Shown in pieces: positions 21,980 to 34,350 of a stretch of DNA of 64,000 nt (position 1 is its first letter; the number at the start of each line of letters is the position of its first letter). The translations under genes were made by a program, and so were the position numbers. Location: positions 1 to 64,000 of the forward strand of contig JAJAGP010000864.1 of NCBI GenBank assembly GCA_025084515.1. Direction: 5' to 3'. The DNA comes from Ancistrus triradiatus. Taxonomy: Eukaryota; Chordata; Actinopteri; Siluriformes; Loricariidae. The notes beneath the pieces were generated by a model. It saw only the letters and a program-made list of their open reading frames with translations. It did no database searches and was not told where the DNA came from.

Positions 21980-24900
21980 ACAGCCCAGAATCAGACTGGG
22001 ATTAAAGGATTAATGAGGGATTAAGAGTGGACAAGGTAAGCATCGAAATTGACCAAACTTTAAACCAGTTTAGTTAATGGAAGTAACACGCAAGATTTAA
22101 TTCAAAAGTTTAATAGCCTTTTAATAAAAAAATATCTACATAAGGAATGGATATAGCAAAGCTGTTGCTTTAATCTGTGTTTTAGATGGAGGTTTTGTAA
22201 GTTTTGGAGAGAGAGGAAAATCCACAAAGGTTTCCACAGATCCTCTCACACCACAATTATCGTATTTTCCGAGGATGAATTTGCTCAGTTGACTATTCAA
22301 CCTTTACCTCTATGTCTTGTTTGCTAAATTTTTGAATGCTTTTTTTTGTGTTTCCTCTGAGAGGATTAAACTAAGTAAGGAAAATGATCGAAAGTCATAT
22401 ATAAGCTGTAAACTGCAACACAGAAAGCGTAAAAATAAGAAAATAATTAAGAAATCTTAAGGAAATAATAACAAGATAATAAGATAATATATGATAACTT
22501 CTTAACTTCTTAAGTGTTTTTTTTTTAATTGCATTTAAGAACATTCTTATGAACTTCTTAGTGTTTGTCTAGAACCTTTGCAATTTTTTTCTTAAGAAAG
22601 CTTTCATGAATTCGGCCCCAGGAGTAAAGAACACTCACACAGACATAGGGAGAACATGCAAACTTCTCTCAGGCAGTGCCACCATGCCACCCATCCGCAA
22701 TCTCTCTCTCTCTTTCTAATTTACATGATTATTAGTACAAATAATAATACAAAGAAGAAGCGTTTATATTCATTATTAATCAAAACAACACTAACGCTAT
22801 AACTTAGGAATGTTCAGAAATCAATATTTCAATCACAGCTTTCATGTCTTGTTTTTTCCTCAGTAAATCACATTTGGTTCAGGTGATCACCTAATCAGTA
22901 GCTCCCTCATTAAGTAGAATTGGCTATGTCTCTGTTGGAATTCATCAGATACTAGCAAGGAATTGCTACCACACATGTAGATATGTTCCTTTTAAGAAAA
23001 TCTGGAGTGGTCTCTTAATTTTTTCCAGGGCTGTATATAACAGCATTACCACATGTAAGAATGAATAGTGTAGTAACTAAAAACAGCGTAGATCATAAAA
23101 GGAAATTCACAGATTATCAGTATCAAAGGAGCAAAAAGCTTTATACTGATGGAGTAAGTGATATGGGTGGTGCAGGAATGTGCTCAGCAGTCTACTCCAG
23201 GAAAGAAGCTACACAGGAGATGTAATGTGCAGGTAGCTTTGATCTGAAGGCAGGATGCGGAACTGGTAGGGGAATCCGCATTCCTTATCAAATTCCTGAC
23301 ATCAGTTTATCAAAGGACTGGCAAAGTTCACAAAGTGAACGTTAGTCTTTAGAGCTGTGACCCTCAAACTCTGGCCTGAGAGTCACATCCAGCCTGAGAA
23401 TGAAGCTTCCACGTCTTCACCTAATACCCAGACGTAGAAACTGAATGGAAATGTGAAGTCCTGAACATGGTGCGATTATCAAAAACACTAGAAGTACTGT
23501 CAAACTCGGGTCCCAAGGGGTTCCTCAGGAGCCTCTGGGGAGGTGGAGCACACATATACACGTACACACTTACGCATTCACAATGCTGGACCTTTATGGG
23601 CATCACCATTAGTGCCAGGACATACACGACTTATGGTAACCTGGACACACCCAGGACTTGGCAGCACACGGAATCAAACGCAGCTCCATGTGTGTGTGTG
23701 TGCGGGTTCACATGTAAGGGTGTGTGTGCGTGCTGGTGTGTGAATCATTCAATACTGTAGAACTCAGGACTTGTAGTTTTCACTTTATATATCAAATTCA
23801 TATCGGTTTCAGTCCAACGCAGTCCACATGCATGCACACTCACTGACTCACTTTGTCATTTTAGAGACACCAGTTGACCTAACCCATGCCTAAGGAATGT
23901 GGGAGGAAACTGGAGTACCCAGAGGAAACACGTGCAAACTCAGACAGGCAGAAGCCGAGCCAGAACTCGTTCTCAGGTGCTGTGAGGTTACGGCCCTAAC
24001 CAGCAAACGGCCGAATTCAATGATGAAAACATTTACAACCATGATGACCATATTTCACAGTCCAGTATAAGTAAGTAACCCTACAGGTCTGTTTATGTTC
24101 TTTGGAATCGCATCTTCTTCGGAAGACAGGTGCGGAACAATGTGAACATGTTAGTCATGCACAATACAGAAAATGAGGCACATTGTTAGTGTCCATGGCA
24201 TTTCGAGAGAAGCAGTGTCACAATAACAAAAACAATCTGTACCTGGGTAAATAGATCATGTACTGTTGTATACCGTCCCAGAGGAAAAGTTTATCGCTCA
24301 AATGTTGATCTTTGATGTCTCAGGAGACTTATTTGTGATTCTCACTTACGTTTCATTTAAAGATCAACTTTGTCACAAATGTCTTTCATAAAATTTCTTA
24401 GGAGAAATGCCATTAGGCAAAAATAAGACATGGCATACTTCTGAGGTTAAAGTGTCTGAAAATTTGTTTTCAGACACATCCAAGATCTGGGGAGATCTCT
24501 TTCAAGACTCCATATTTACAGAAATGAGTCAATAAAGCAAGAGAAAAGCTAGCAAAATCAATCTAAATATTTGTAACCCTTATTAAACCCTTAATCAAAC
24601 TGTCCAGTTTTACCTTTTATTCTTGAACAATTTATTTCTAAAGAGAAATAATTTTGCATAGTAAAAATCAGGCATATATATACATATATATATATATCTC
24701 TATATTACTACGACTCAACAGCAGACATGTGAGATCTTTACGTCAAAAGACACGTTTGAGCAGCAGGAGACTTGTGCTAAAGCCTCATTTGTCTTTAGAT
24801 TTGATCTCATTATTGTCTAGGAGAAACTACAAAGACATTAAGGAGACCTTTTGTATTTTTTGTTTCCTCTGGGTGTAGCATACTGTACAACCTGCAGTGC

Positions 24901-25323
24901 ATTTACTGTTTTAAGATCAGTTCCTGCTGGACATTGACTAGATCTCACGAGTATAACTCCCATTTCCTGTATGATAAAGCAGTATGATAGATAGATAGAT
25001 CTTTTTACAGTATTCTCTTTGACCATTTTTTCTGAGTTTGGACGGTGCCTCTGAAAGGGACCCAACCTTCTTGGGCAGCCAGCATTAGTTGAGAGAAAAA
25101 AGGCGTCTAGCTCAGGAAATACTCTTGCTGAATGTGGCTATTAACATAGTCATTACAATAATATGTTGACGGAAACTTGGGGGATCTTTCAGAGAGTTCA
25201 TACTGTAAGTCATAAGTATCGCAACCACTGACCAACTCCTTCCATGTAACTGAATGATCCTGCAACAGGTCTGTCAGGCTCCAGTTGAAAGGAATTTGTT
25301 AGTAAAACAAATAATGCTTAGAA
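21338..25323. other. Non-coding stretch between TRIM-like copy A and the Tc1 element
   Basis: Contains a (CA)n at 21949-21977, a dispersed repeat (22025-22625), a common fish repeat fragment (23845-23960, 'tgtgggaggaaactggagta'), a (TA)n near 24675-24700 and otherwise unremarkable DNA. No exon was recognised; the 23467-23760 and 23543-23743 frames are low-complexity. Confidence 0.45.
22025..22625. repeat. Dispersed repeat, related to 59840-60555
   Basis: Shared landmarks in order: 'acaaggtaag', 'ttcaaaagtttaa', 'gaggaaaatccacaaagg', 'atcgtattttcc', 'ccttgtttgctaa'-like text and 'ttcttagtg'. The copy here ends in 'cttaagaaagctttcatgaattcggcccca', a type of end seen in fish DNA transposons. 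No transposase is visible. Confidence 0.6.
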
Positions 25324-25325
25324 TA

Positions 25326-26880
25326 CAGTAGGGCAAAAAAGTATTTAGTCAGCCACTGATTGTGCAAGTTCTCTTACTTAGAAAGATGAGAGAGGTCTGG
25401 AATTTTCATCATAGATACACTCCAACTGTGAGAGACAAAATGAGAAAAAAAATCCAGGAAATCACAGGGTTTTTAAAGAATTTAATTGTAAATCGTGGTG
25501 GAAAATAAGTATTTGGTCACCCACAAACAACAAGATTTCTGGCTCTCACAGACCTGTAACTTCTTCTTTAAAAAGCTCTTATGTCCTCCACTCGTTACCT
25601 GTATTAATGGCACCTGTTTGACCTCATTATCTGTATAAAAGACACCTGTCCACAGCCTCAAACAGTCAGACTCCAAAATAAACCATGGCCAAGACCAACG
25701 AGCTGTCAAAGAACACCAGGAAGAAAATTGTATACCTGCACCAGGCTGAGAAAGCGTGAATCTACAACAGGCAAGCAGGGTGGTGTGAATAAATCAACTG
25801 TGGGAAAACAGAAAATATACAAGACCATTGATAATCTCCCTCGATCTGGGTCTCCACGCAAGATCTCATCCCGTGGGGTCAAAAGGATCAAGAGAACGAT
25901 GAGCAAAAATCCCAGAACTACACAGAGGGACCTGATGAATGACCTGCAGAGAGCTGGGACCAAAGTAACAAAGGCTACCATCAGTAACACACTACGCCGA
26001 GAGGGACTCAGATCCTGCAGTGCCAGGCGTGTCCCCCTGCTTAAGCCAGTACATGTCCAGGCCCGTCTGAAGTTTGCCAGAGAGCATATGGATGATCCCA
26101 GAGAGGAAGAAGAAAGATCATGTGGTCAGATGAAACCAAAATAGAACTTTTTGGTAAAAACTCAACTCGTCGTGTTTGAATACCGAGTTGCATCCCAAAA
26201 ACACCATACCTACTGTAAAGCATGGGGGTGGATACATCATGCTTTGGGGATGTTTTTCTGCAAAGGGGACAGGACGACTCATCCGTGTTAAGGGAAGAAT
26301 GAACGGGGCCATGTATCGTGAGATGTTAAGCCAAAACCTCCTTCAATCAGTGAGAGCATTGAAGACGGAATTGTGGCTGGGTCTTCCAGCATGACAATGA
26401 TCCAAAACACACTGCTCCGAGTGGCTCCGTAAAAAGCATTTCAAGATCCTGGAGTGGCCTAGCCAGTCTCCAGACCCCAACCCCATAGAAAATTTGTGGA
26501 GGGAGTTGAAAGTCTGTGTTGCCCCAAAACGTCACTGCTCTAGAGGAGATCTGCATGGAGGAATGGGCCAAAATACCAGCTACAGTGTGTGCCAACCTGG
26601 TGAAGACTTACAGGAAACGTTTGACCTCTGTCATTGCCAACAAAGGTTATGTTACAAAGTATTGAGTGAACTTTTGTTATTGACCAAATACAGTTTCACA
26701 CCATAAATCAAAATTTCAATTCTTTTTTAAAAAATCCTACATGTGATTTCCTGGATTTTTTTTTCATTTTGTCTCTCATAGTTGAAGTGTACCTATGATG
26801 AAAATTCCAGACCTCTCTCATCTTTCTAAGTAGGAGAACTTGCACAATCAGTGGCTGACTAAATACTTTTTGCCCCACTG
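25326..26880 (+). mobile_element. Tc1-like DNA transposon, complete ends, TA target duplication
   Basis: Flanked by TA (25324-25325 and 26881-26882). Inverted repeats of about 140 bases: 25326 reads cagtagggcaaaaaagtatt and the right end reads aatactttttgccccactg, so the outer 16-18 bases pair almost perfectly. The length of 1555 bp is normal for Tc1-like elements with a single transposase gene. Confidence 0.92.
25685..26665 (+). pseudogene. Tc1-like transposase, frameshifted
   Basis: Begins with ATG at 25685 (MAKTNELSKNTRKK). It stops within 25 codons and continues in other frames: 25728-26144 holds the paired-like DNA-binding part (NLPRSGSPRKIS, TISNTLRREGL). The first catalytic Asp region (near 26125-26150) is broken, as are the QHDNDPKHTA-type region near 26385-26405 and the PNPIENLW-type region near 26475-26500. 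Several indels separate them. It is inactive as it stands. Confidence 0.85.
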
Positions 26881-26882
26881 TA

Positions 26883-27655
26883 TGTGAAAGTAAAAATAAT
26901 ATTTCAGGTTGCAGTATAGATTACAGTTCTGTAATCAGAGCTCAACTGGTGAAATTCTGAGCTGAGCTCTGACACCTCCGCATAGCCAGAAGACTTAATA
27001 GGGCTGAATCTAAAATGATTCTCTACTCTCTATGTTGTGCACGATATGCAGCTTGGAATAGTTACCTGTGCACTGTATATCAAACAGAAAGCATTTTTTC
27101 TTAGTCACAGAGCTATTTGAATATTTTAGAATGGCATAACAAGTGCTTGTGTCTTTTTAATTTTGATTGGCTGAAAAGTCCAAACTGAAACATCCTCAAA
27201 AACTATCGGAAGCTTCACTTAACTGGTGTTGTGTTCATTTTTGGAGTCTAGGACAGGCTAGAGAGTGCAGTTAAAAAGCCAGAACAGAGGACAGGTTGTG
27301 ACTGATCTATTTAGCCTCCGTGTCACTGCTGGACTGAGAATAATCAATCAACCACAACTATCCAGACCACAGTGTCCTGTGTCCACTGTGCAGCAACAGA
27401 CACTGTCTCTGACTTTACATCTATAAGTGGACCAACAAGGTACATTTTGCTGGACCTCACAAGGAAAACTGCTTGTTTTTTAAATATTTTTAAATAAAAA
27501 AAACAGCTTAAGAAACAAACAAACAAACAAACAAAAAAAAACCAAAAAACAAACAAACATTAAAACTCAACTCAAACCATGTGAATGAGCCGTGGAACTG
27601 TGTCAGTACTACTCGCTGCTTTAAAACTCTTAGCGCCACCCTGTGGGCAAACACG

Positions 27656-27705
<50 letters not shown>

Positions 27706-29018
27706 CGGCTCACACAAACACGACTGTTTGTCTGAGGAGGGGAGTTGGGTCCAGGGATCATCCCCTGAGCCTGCAACAGCAACACCTACCCAGTCCTGCA
27801 ATGGACTGGTGTTCCATCCAAGGCACAGGCATAGGCGGAACCCACATGATTATGGCCAGGAAAATTCAAGAACAAAATGTGAAAAAAAAAGATAAAACAA
27901 CAACAATAATAACAATAATGATTATTTTAAATACAATGTATAATATTGTTTATATATTATACAACAATTATCTTAATAAAACTATTAAATAAAATTAATA
28001 ACCACTTTAAAGGTAAAACAGAAAGACAAAAATCTAAAAAACAAAACAAAAAACAATAAATACACACCAGTCATTTAAAGCATGAAAGAGAAAAAATCTA
28101 AAATAAATAAATAAATAAATAAATACACACTGGTTATTTAAAACATGCAAAAGAAAAAAATCTGAAGTTAAATAAATAAATACACATGGTTATTTTAAAA
28201 AAATATTAATCTTTAACATAAAAAATACATACATTTTTATTAGAACGTTTACATCCAGAATAACAAAGCTGATATATTAGAAATAAATTTAATCTTAAAT
28301 AAACATTTAATCTAACACTTGTAACACTTGTATTTATAATAATTATCTCTAAAATCTTGAATGTATTTAAAGGTATAGGATTAAGCCTGTAGGTGGTGAT
28401 GGTTTGGATATTTCATGCAGATCTTATTTGTTAATAATTAAATAAGCCTCTGGGATCCTAAATGCAATGTAATAAAGTTCAAGTTCAGCCTGAGTTCTCC
28501 GGTGAGAACAAATGGGTGTGTGTTCAATTATGTTCAGTATTTGTTCTGTTGGCAGGTGTGTGTTCAGATTCTTATTGGGCTCTGCACTAATTAACTGCAC
28601 TATGACCTCATCTGATGTCATTGATGTGGCCAGCTGGGTTCAGTCCATCTACACACCACCCACAGTCTGCTTTAATTAGCACTGTACTGATTCCAAATTA
28701 GTATTATTCATATTGTTACATCAGTCTGACAGAGGAATGTCTTGATGTAACGTACTGAATCACAGGTGCAGGTTTATTAATCATTTACTGTGTTAGTATG
28801 CATGCTAAAGTCATACCTCTAAAGATACATACCAGGGACTGCCTTAAACCAACACTAGTCTTAACCAACAAGCTTATCTCTTTAGTTCAAATTTATTTCC
28901 TTTTATTATGAGTTAATCTCTTAGCAAATTTCTCATCTTACATCAGGAATTTGGTGACATTTCAGTAGAAAGATCTAAAATTATATACAGAATCAACACA
29001 AGACCGTTAACCCACTAT
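26883..29018. other. Non-coding stretch with simple repeats
   Basis: A (TAA)n array at 27656-27705, A-rich runs (27510-27560), an (AAAT)n at 28101-28125 and a common repeat fragment (27745-27860). Frames such as 27508-27801 (poly-Ile) come from the triplet repeat. Confidence 0.5.
27656..27705. repeat. (ATA)n trinucleotide microsatellite
   Basis: About 16 perfect ATA units. Confidence 0.95.
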
Positions 29019-29737
29019 TGTTATGGCGCGGAGTGGCAGGGGCAGGCAGGATGCAGGTTCCAGTTCAAAATTAAACAGTTTATTAATGATAACAATAATA
29101 ATAAAATACTTATAACCACAAAAGTATTCAAAAAACAGATGAACAAAAACCTGGCGTGATAGCCAAACTAAAAAGAAACAGCTAGCCAAAGCTAGGCTAA
29201 GCTAGCGATAGCGTAACACGCTTGGACGAGCTTAAAGTTCAAAACATGAAACATGACTAAGCATGAGAAATTCGAGAAACATAATACCATGCCCAGGAGA
29301 GTCCAAAAGAAAAAGGTAATCCAGCCGGAACGACCGCAACAAAAACAATAGTCCAGGTGTGGCGTGGCATGGCATGGCATGGCGTGGAGTGGCATGGTAT
29401 GGTATGGTATGGTATGGTATGGTGTGGTGTGGCGTGGCGTGGAGTGGCATGGTATGGTATGGTGTGGTGTGGTGTGGTGTGGTGTGGCATGGCATGGCAT
29501 GGTATAACAAAATGCGCACACGAACACACACCGCAACTGGGAAAACGAGGAGCTTAAGTAGACAGAATCCCAGCTGCGTGCGGTTAGCAGTTAAGTCACT
29601 AAACAAAAGAATGATCGGAGTCTGTTTAGGAACCGTGGCCATCTTTGTCCCGCAAGGGATCGTGGGCGATGTAGCCCCAATTGCCCACAACCGAAAAACA
29701 AAAACAAAAACCCAGGGGCAGGGCATGGATCCTAACA
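29019..29737 (-). mobile_element. Solo LTR with 5-bp target duplication
   Basis: The unit begins TGTTATGGCG and ends GGATCCTAACA, giving perfect TGTTA/TAACA ends. It is flanked on both sides by ACTAT (29014-29018 and 29738-29742). No internal region is present, so it is a recombined solo LTR. On the minus strand a candidate AATAAA lies near the 3' end (plus tttatt at about 29082), followed by ggaacctgca. The same layout is seen in the LTRs at 11468 and 14771, suggesting a related family and minus orientation. A pentanucleotide array lies inside. Confidence 0.9.
29360..29505. repeat. Pentanucleotide array (TGGYR)n inside the solo LTR
   Basis: Runs of TGGCA, TGGTA, TGGTG, TGGCG and TGGAG, about 28 units. 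The 5-bp unit has no stop in most frames and creates long frames on both strands (29232-29738, 29359-29796). These are not genes. Confidence 0.9.
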
Positions 29738-29770
29738 ACTATTGCATTGGCTGTATAAATTGTAAGTTCT

Positions 29771-29930
29771 GGATTCTGGATAAGAGCGTTTACTAAATGT
29801 AAATGCTATTAAAAATCAAGCAAGAAGTCTACAGACTTGCAATTATTGAGATCTTGATACAATTCAAGCACTTGAGGATTAATGGTCTTGATCAAGGCCC
29901 CAACAGTGGCAGTGCTGAACCCAAAGCCAT
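29771..29930. mobile_element. V-type SINE fragments next to the solo LTR
   Basis: 'ggattctggataagagcgtt' at 29771-29791 is the SINE tail core on the plus strand. 'ggtcttgatcaaggccccaa' at 29887-29906 is a SINE middle piece on the minus strand. Confidence 0.55.
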
Positions 29931-30062
29931 CTAGTCAACGGTCCAAAACTTATCTGGGTTTGACTAAAAGCAGAATGAATTGGGATCTTATTTTATAAGC
30001 TTATAATTCAATTTTAATCCATGAGTCCATCGAGTGTGATAGTTCTTACATTACAGACACAG

Positions 30063-30066
<4 letters not shown>

Positions 30067-30120
<54 letters not shown>
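30067..30120. repeat. (AG)n microsatellite upstream of TRIM-like copy B
   Basis: About 27 AG units, just upstream of a TATA-like box. A matching (TC)n lies at 30225-30251 in the 5' leader, so a transcript could not pair them unless it began upstream of 30067. Confidence 0.9.
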
Positions 30121-30122
<2 letters not shown>

Positions 30123-30154
30123 CCGCCTCCTGTGTCTCCGCATGTGGAGTAGTA

Positions 30155-30162
30155 CATATAAG
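30155..30162 (+). promoter_or_regulatory. TATA-like box of TRIM-like copy B
   Basis: CATATAAG sits about 105 bases before the ATG at 30261, between an (AG)n array and a (TC)n leader. It is a candidate by position and sequence only. Confidence 0.5.
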
Positions 30163-30260
30163 CAGGAACTCCGCATCATCACATCATACACACCTGAAAC
30201 TCTCTGGACTAGTCTGTCTACCAGTCTCTCTCTCTCTCTCTCTCTCTCTCTAACCCAGCC

Positions 30261-31334
30261 ATGCGCTTCACAATCCCTTCTCCTCCACGCTCGCTGTTCA
30301 CACCGCGCTCACGCAGCAGTACATACTCCAGCAGCAGCACCGTGTCCGTACCCGTGTCCGTACCCGTGTCCATGGCTCAGCCGATGCTCTTTTGCGCCAC
30401 CTGCGTCCAGACACTCAGCAGCAGCTGTTTGGTCAGTGGAGCTCACCGGGATCACCGGCTGCTCGAGCTCCAGGATGCAGTCCAGCTCAGAGTGGTGAGT
30501 TACATTGCATTATTATCCTTATAACTCTTTAGACATCCCAAAACCACCATTATTACAGCCTCGTACCTTCTTATTCCTGCTGCTACCCCATTATATCTCT
30601 TTAAACCCCCTTTATCCTCTCTTAAACCCCCTTAAACCTCATAATACATCCATGCACTCCTTTAGTGCCGTCTAATACCTTCCAGATCCTCCTTATACTC
30701 ACAAATACCTCCTCATACTGCCTCTTTTACCTCTTTATTCCCCTTAATCCTCTCTTATAGCCCCTATACTCTATACTATAAATCCTTCATCGTGCTATAC
30801 ATCCATGGACTCCTTTAGTGTCACTTCGTACCTCGTATTACCTCCCAATTCCTCCTTATTCGTCCACATTTGTGCTGAATGATCCTGAATTGTGATGATT
30901 TTTACTGTTTTAGGAAAATATGATGGCAGTTTCTAAGAAGCTGGCGTCAAACACCAAGAGGTGTGGAGACATCAGGCCGAGCATTGAAGCAGCTGAGCAA
31001 GAGCTGGAGGTAAGAGAGAGAGTTCAACTCAAATGCACAAATATTGCAGTCTTACACAAATCTGTACAAACTCCGTAGCTTTAATAACGGGAACAGTTTC
31101 TTACTGGTTTATTATCTGTGCATAATATCTTCATAACATTGAATTGTGTTTCCATTTACGTAAAAAAGTGAGTGGGTATTTTATGAGCTGTTAGACTCTG
31201 CAGCTCATTATCACGCCGCAGTCCGATACTCTAAATATCTGGAGATCATTTAATAGCTGGATTTTAGAATAACAAAGGAATGTTGTTGCTTTTTTTTTTT
31301 GTAGTGCTCACACTGAACATGTACAGTATAAATA

Positions 31335-31365
<31 letters not shown>

Positions 31366-32696
31366 AGGACATGTGTCAGCACACTGAGGAGCTGCTGAAT
31401 AATGAGTACAGAAGATTAACAGAGCTATTAGATCATAACCGGCAGAAGGCCTTCCTCTTACTCAACAATCACAAGGAAACAGTGAAGCGTCAACTGCATC
31501 AGCTGAACGAGGACGCGCAGAACTTCAACCACAAATCCAGCCGCGTGGTGGAGGACATCCTGCAGCTCAAAAACAGGCAGGAGCACGAGAACTCCGCCAG
31601 CCTACTGGTACATGAACCTCTTCATCCTTCTTATCATCTTATCATCCTCCTCTTCCTCCGTTTCCTTGTTCTCCTGATTACTGAGTCGCAGTGTGAGTTT
31701 GGCATCACACTAATGCTGGTTGATGTTTAATGGACCTGCGTTTCTCTATACAGGGGGAGATCAGCGCTCTGGAGACCAGTTTGGCTACGATGAATGAGTT
31801 TTACTCCACTGTGAACGACAAACTGAAACTCAACCACAGCCGACTGAAGGCTCTGGAAAACTCCGTCAAGAAAATCGTGGAGAAGAACAAAGAGCTTCTG
31901 CCGCGCCCATGGGAGTGTGAGCACCATCTTCTACATTTACAGCTTCCACTTTCTAAAGTCCTTCTAACAGCCGTCTGCAAAATCTTAGAAAAAATCAGCT
32001 GGGTTTAGAGCACTAACACGGGAACAGGGAGTTCAGAGAGGTGTAGAATGAGGGAGGTGAATAACTGAGGTTCTGTTTGGTTCTTGTGCAACAGTTCTGG
32101 AAGACATCACCTTGGATGACAGCAGCAAGCAGGGGAACGTGAAGATCTCCGAGGACAGGACCGAGCTGTGGGCCGGTCCTCACTCCAGTGTTCCAGGGAG
32201 CGTGAGGAGCTCTGCAAGGTGCCAAGTGTTGGCATCTCAGAGCTTCAAACAAGGTCAGCACTACTGGGAGGTGTCAGTAGCGGGCAGTAAAGACTGGGCT
32301 GTGGGAGTAATGGAGCGTGGTCAGGTGGGTAAAAATATTCAATGTGAAGCACTGGGTCACGTTAAGAGCTCGTGGGTCCTGGAGTGCAGCGACGGCGAAC
32401 TGTTGGCTCTGCACAACGAGGACTATGTGAATGTGAAGGACAGCGATGTTCACATGCTCGGAGTGTTTGTAGACTGCGATAAAGGACGGGTGAAGTTCTA
32501 CAACGTCAACACTGGAACCGTCCTGCACACTTTTGTTGCCAAATTCAGGCACCCTGTCTGTCCCGTCTTCAGCTTCCAGGCTCAGAAAGGAACCAACGCA
32601 CGACTCAAGATCTGCAGCCTGATTGACCGAGACTATGAAAGCGACACGGAATCACAGAGCTCAGACTCTACAGACTTCGCCTACAGCTCTAGTTAA
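30261..32696 (+). CDS. TRIM-like protein without RING, copy B, 444 aa
   Basis: Exons 30261-30494, 30914-31009, 31368-31607, 31754-31916 and 32095-32696; exons 2-4 have exactly the sizes of copy A. Half B-box: Cys45, Cys48, Cys56, His62, His65, with Ser where another ligand is expected. Coiled coil about 79-241; PRY-SPRY in exon 5 (HYWEVSV, GVFVDCDKGRVKFYN). The N-terminus is 36 residues longer than in copy A and includes a repeated VPVS from 12-base direct repeats. Met38 (30372, tccATGg, good context) lines up with the start of copy A and may be the true start, giving 407 aa. Role as for copy A: likely innate immune regulation or binding without its own ligase domain. A possible poly(A) signal is at 33173-33178. 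Confidence 0.8.
30540..30870. repeat. Degenerate pyrimidine-rich repeat in intron 1 of copy B
   Basis: Diverged units such as 'cctcttatacccctttat' repeat over about 330 bases. Copy A has only a 134-base intron here and lacks it. Confidence 0.55.
31340..31367 (+). promoter_or_regulatory. (TG)n tract directly at the exon-3 acceptor of TRIM-like copy B
   Basis: 'gtgtgtgtag' ends in the acceptor before GACATGTGTCAG, as in copy A but shorter. Confidence 0.7.
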
Positions 32697-33485
32697 AACG
32701 CTATAGCATTACTGTACAGTGTATTTTTGTGGGTATGTCCAAGTCTGCATAGTTTTTACTGCAATATTTATGTTTATTAAATTAAGGATGGGTGTTATGG
32801 TTATGTAAATGTGGTTGGACCTGCACAAACCTACCATCATCAAATAGATTTTACCATTTAGTGTAGAATCTGATGCATATAATCATTAACTGTGATTCAT
32901 TTTTCACAGATGCTCTGGACAAATTATTACACATTTAAAGTTGAAGTTAAATGTGTTTTACATCCATGATGAAGAAAACCAATGAAATGTGAAATCAAAC
33001 TCACTGACTAACTGTAAAATCGGGTTTATGTTATTTATTGTAGTTATATCCTTTAATACTGAATCTTGAATGTTATGTCGAATTATTTATTTTAGATTGG
33101 GGTGTAGCTGCTTCACCCAATGGAGTTGTTGTTGTTGTTGCAAGGAGGAGATGATCTGACATGTGACACTGAAATAAAATCATTATCAGTAATAGTATTG
33201 TTGTGACGCATGAATGATACTGGTTATTCCTGATTATAAGCACATTGTAACACGTTTTCACAAACCTTAGGAGGGAACTCACCCTGGGCTTGGCCAGAGA
33301 TTTTAATTAAGTGAACATTATGTTACAAAACTAACAGGTATGTGTGTTTAAGAAGTTACCTCCCAATTACAGCAACAGCGCCACATAAGATAATGAGTAA
33401 ATTGTAAATTGTAAGTGACAACAAGCAACAATGTTTGTATCCAGATGTTTGACAGAGAGCAATCACAACATATTAATTGTATATA

Positions 33486-34341
33486 CACTGCTCAAAAAAA
33501 TAAAGGGAACATTCAAATAACACATCCTAGATCTGAATGAAAGAAATATTCTCATTGAATACTTTGTTCTGCACAAAGTTGAATGTGCTGACAACAAAAT
33601 CACACAAAAATCATCATGGAGGCCTGGATTTGGAATCACACACAAAAGTAAAGTGGAAAAACACACTACAGGCTGATCCAACTTTAATGTAATGTCCTTA
33701 AAACAAGTCAAAATGAGGCTCAGTATTGTGTGTGGCCTCCACGTGCCTGTATGACCTCCCTACATCGCCTGGGCATGCTCCTGATGAGGTGGCGGATGGT
33801 CTCCTAAGGGATCTCCTCCCAGACCTGGACTAAAGCGTCCGCCCACTCCTGGATAGTCTGTGGTGCAACGTGACGTTTGGTTGGATGGAGCGAGACATGA
33901 TGTCCCAGATGTGCTCAATCGGATTCAGGTCTGGGGAACGGGCGGGCCAGTCCATAGCTTCAATGCCTTCATCTTGCAGGAACTGCTGACACACTCCAGC
34001 CACAAGAGGTCTAGCATTGTCCTGCATTAGGAGGAACCCACTTGTGTGGGTTGTAGAGTCCGTCTCATGCTACCACGAGTGTGAAAGCACCACCAACATT
34101 CAACAGTGACCAAAACATCAGCCAGAAAGCATAGGTACTGAGAAGTGGTCTGTGGTCCCCACCTGCAGAACCACTCCTTTAGTGTGTCTTGTTAATTGCC
34201 AATAATTTCCACCTGTTGTCTATTCCATTTGCACAACAGCATGTGAAATTGATTGTCAGTCAGTGTTGCTTCCTAAGTGGACAGTTTGATTTCACAGTTA
34301 TATTGTGTTGTTTAAGTGTTCCCTTTACTTTTTGAGCAGTG
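33486..34341 (-). mobile_element. Tc1-like element remnant 1
   Basis: Ends CACTGCTCAAAAA and TTTTTGAGCAGTG pair perfectly and are flanked by TA. Minus-strand 33830-34027 encodes the C-terminal catalytic part of a Tc1 transposase (DNARPL, then WPARSPDLNPIEHIWD), which includes the second Asp and the Glu of the DDE triad. At 856 bp it is internally deleted. Confidence 0.88.
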
Positions 34342-34350
34342 TACTATATA

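Noticed and set aside
27508..27895. Poly-isoleucine frames on both strands
   Set aside because: Translation of the ATA microsatellite.
29232..29796. Long open frames on both strands (up to 168 codons)
   Set aside because: They come from the pentanucleotide array inside the solo LTR; a stop-free 5-bp unit keeps several frames open.
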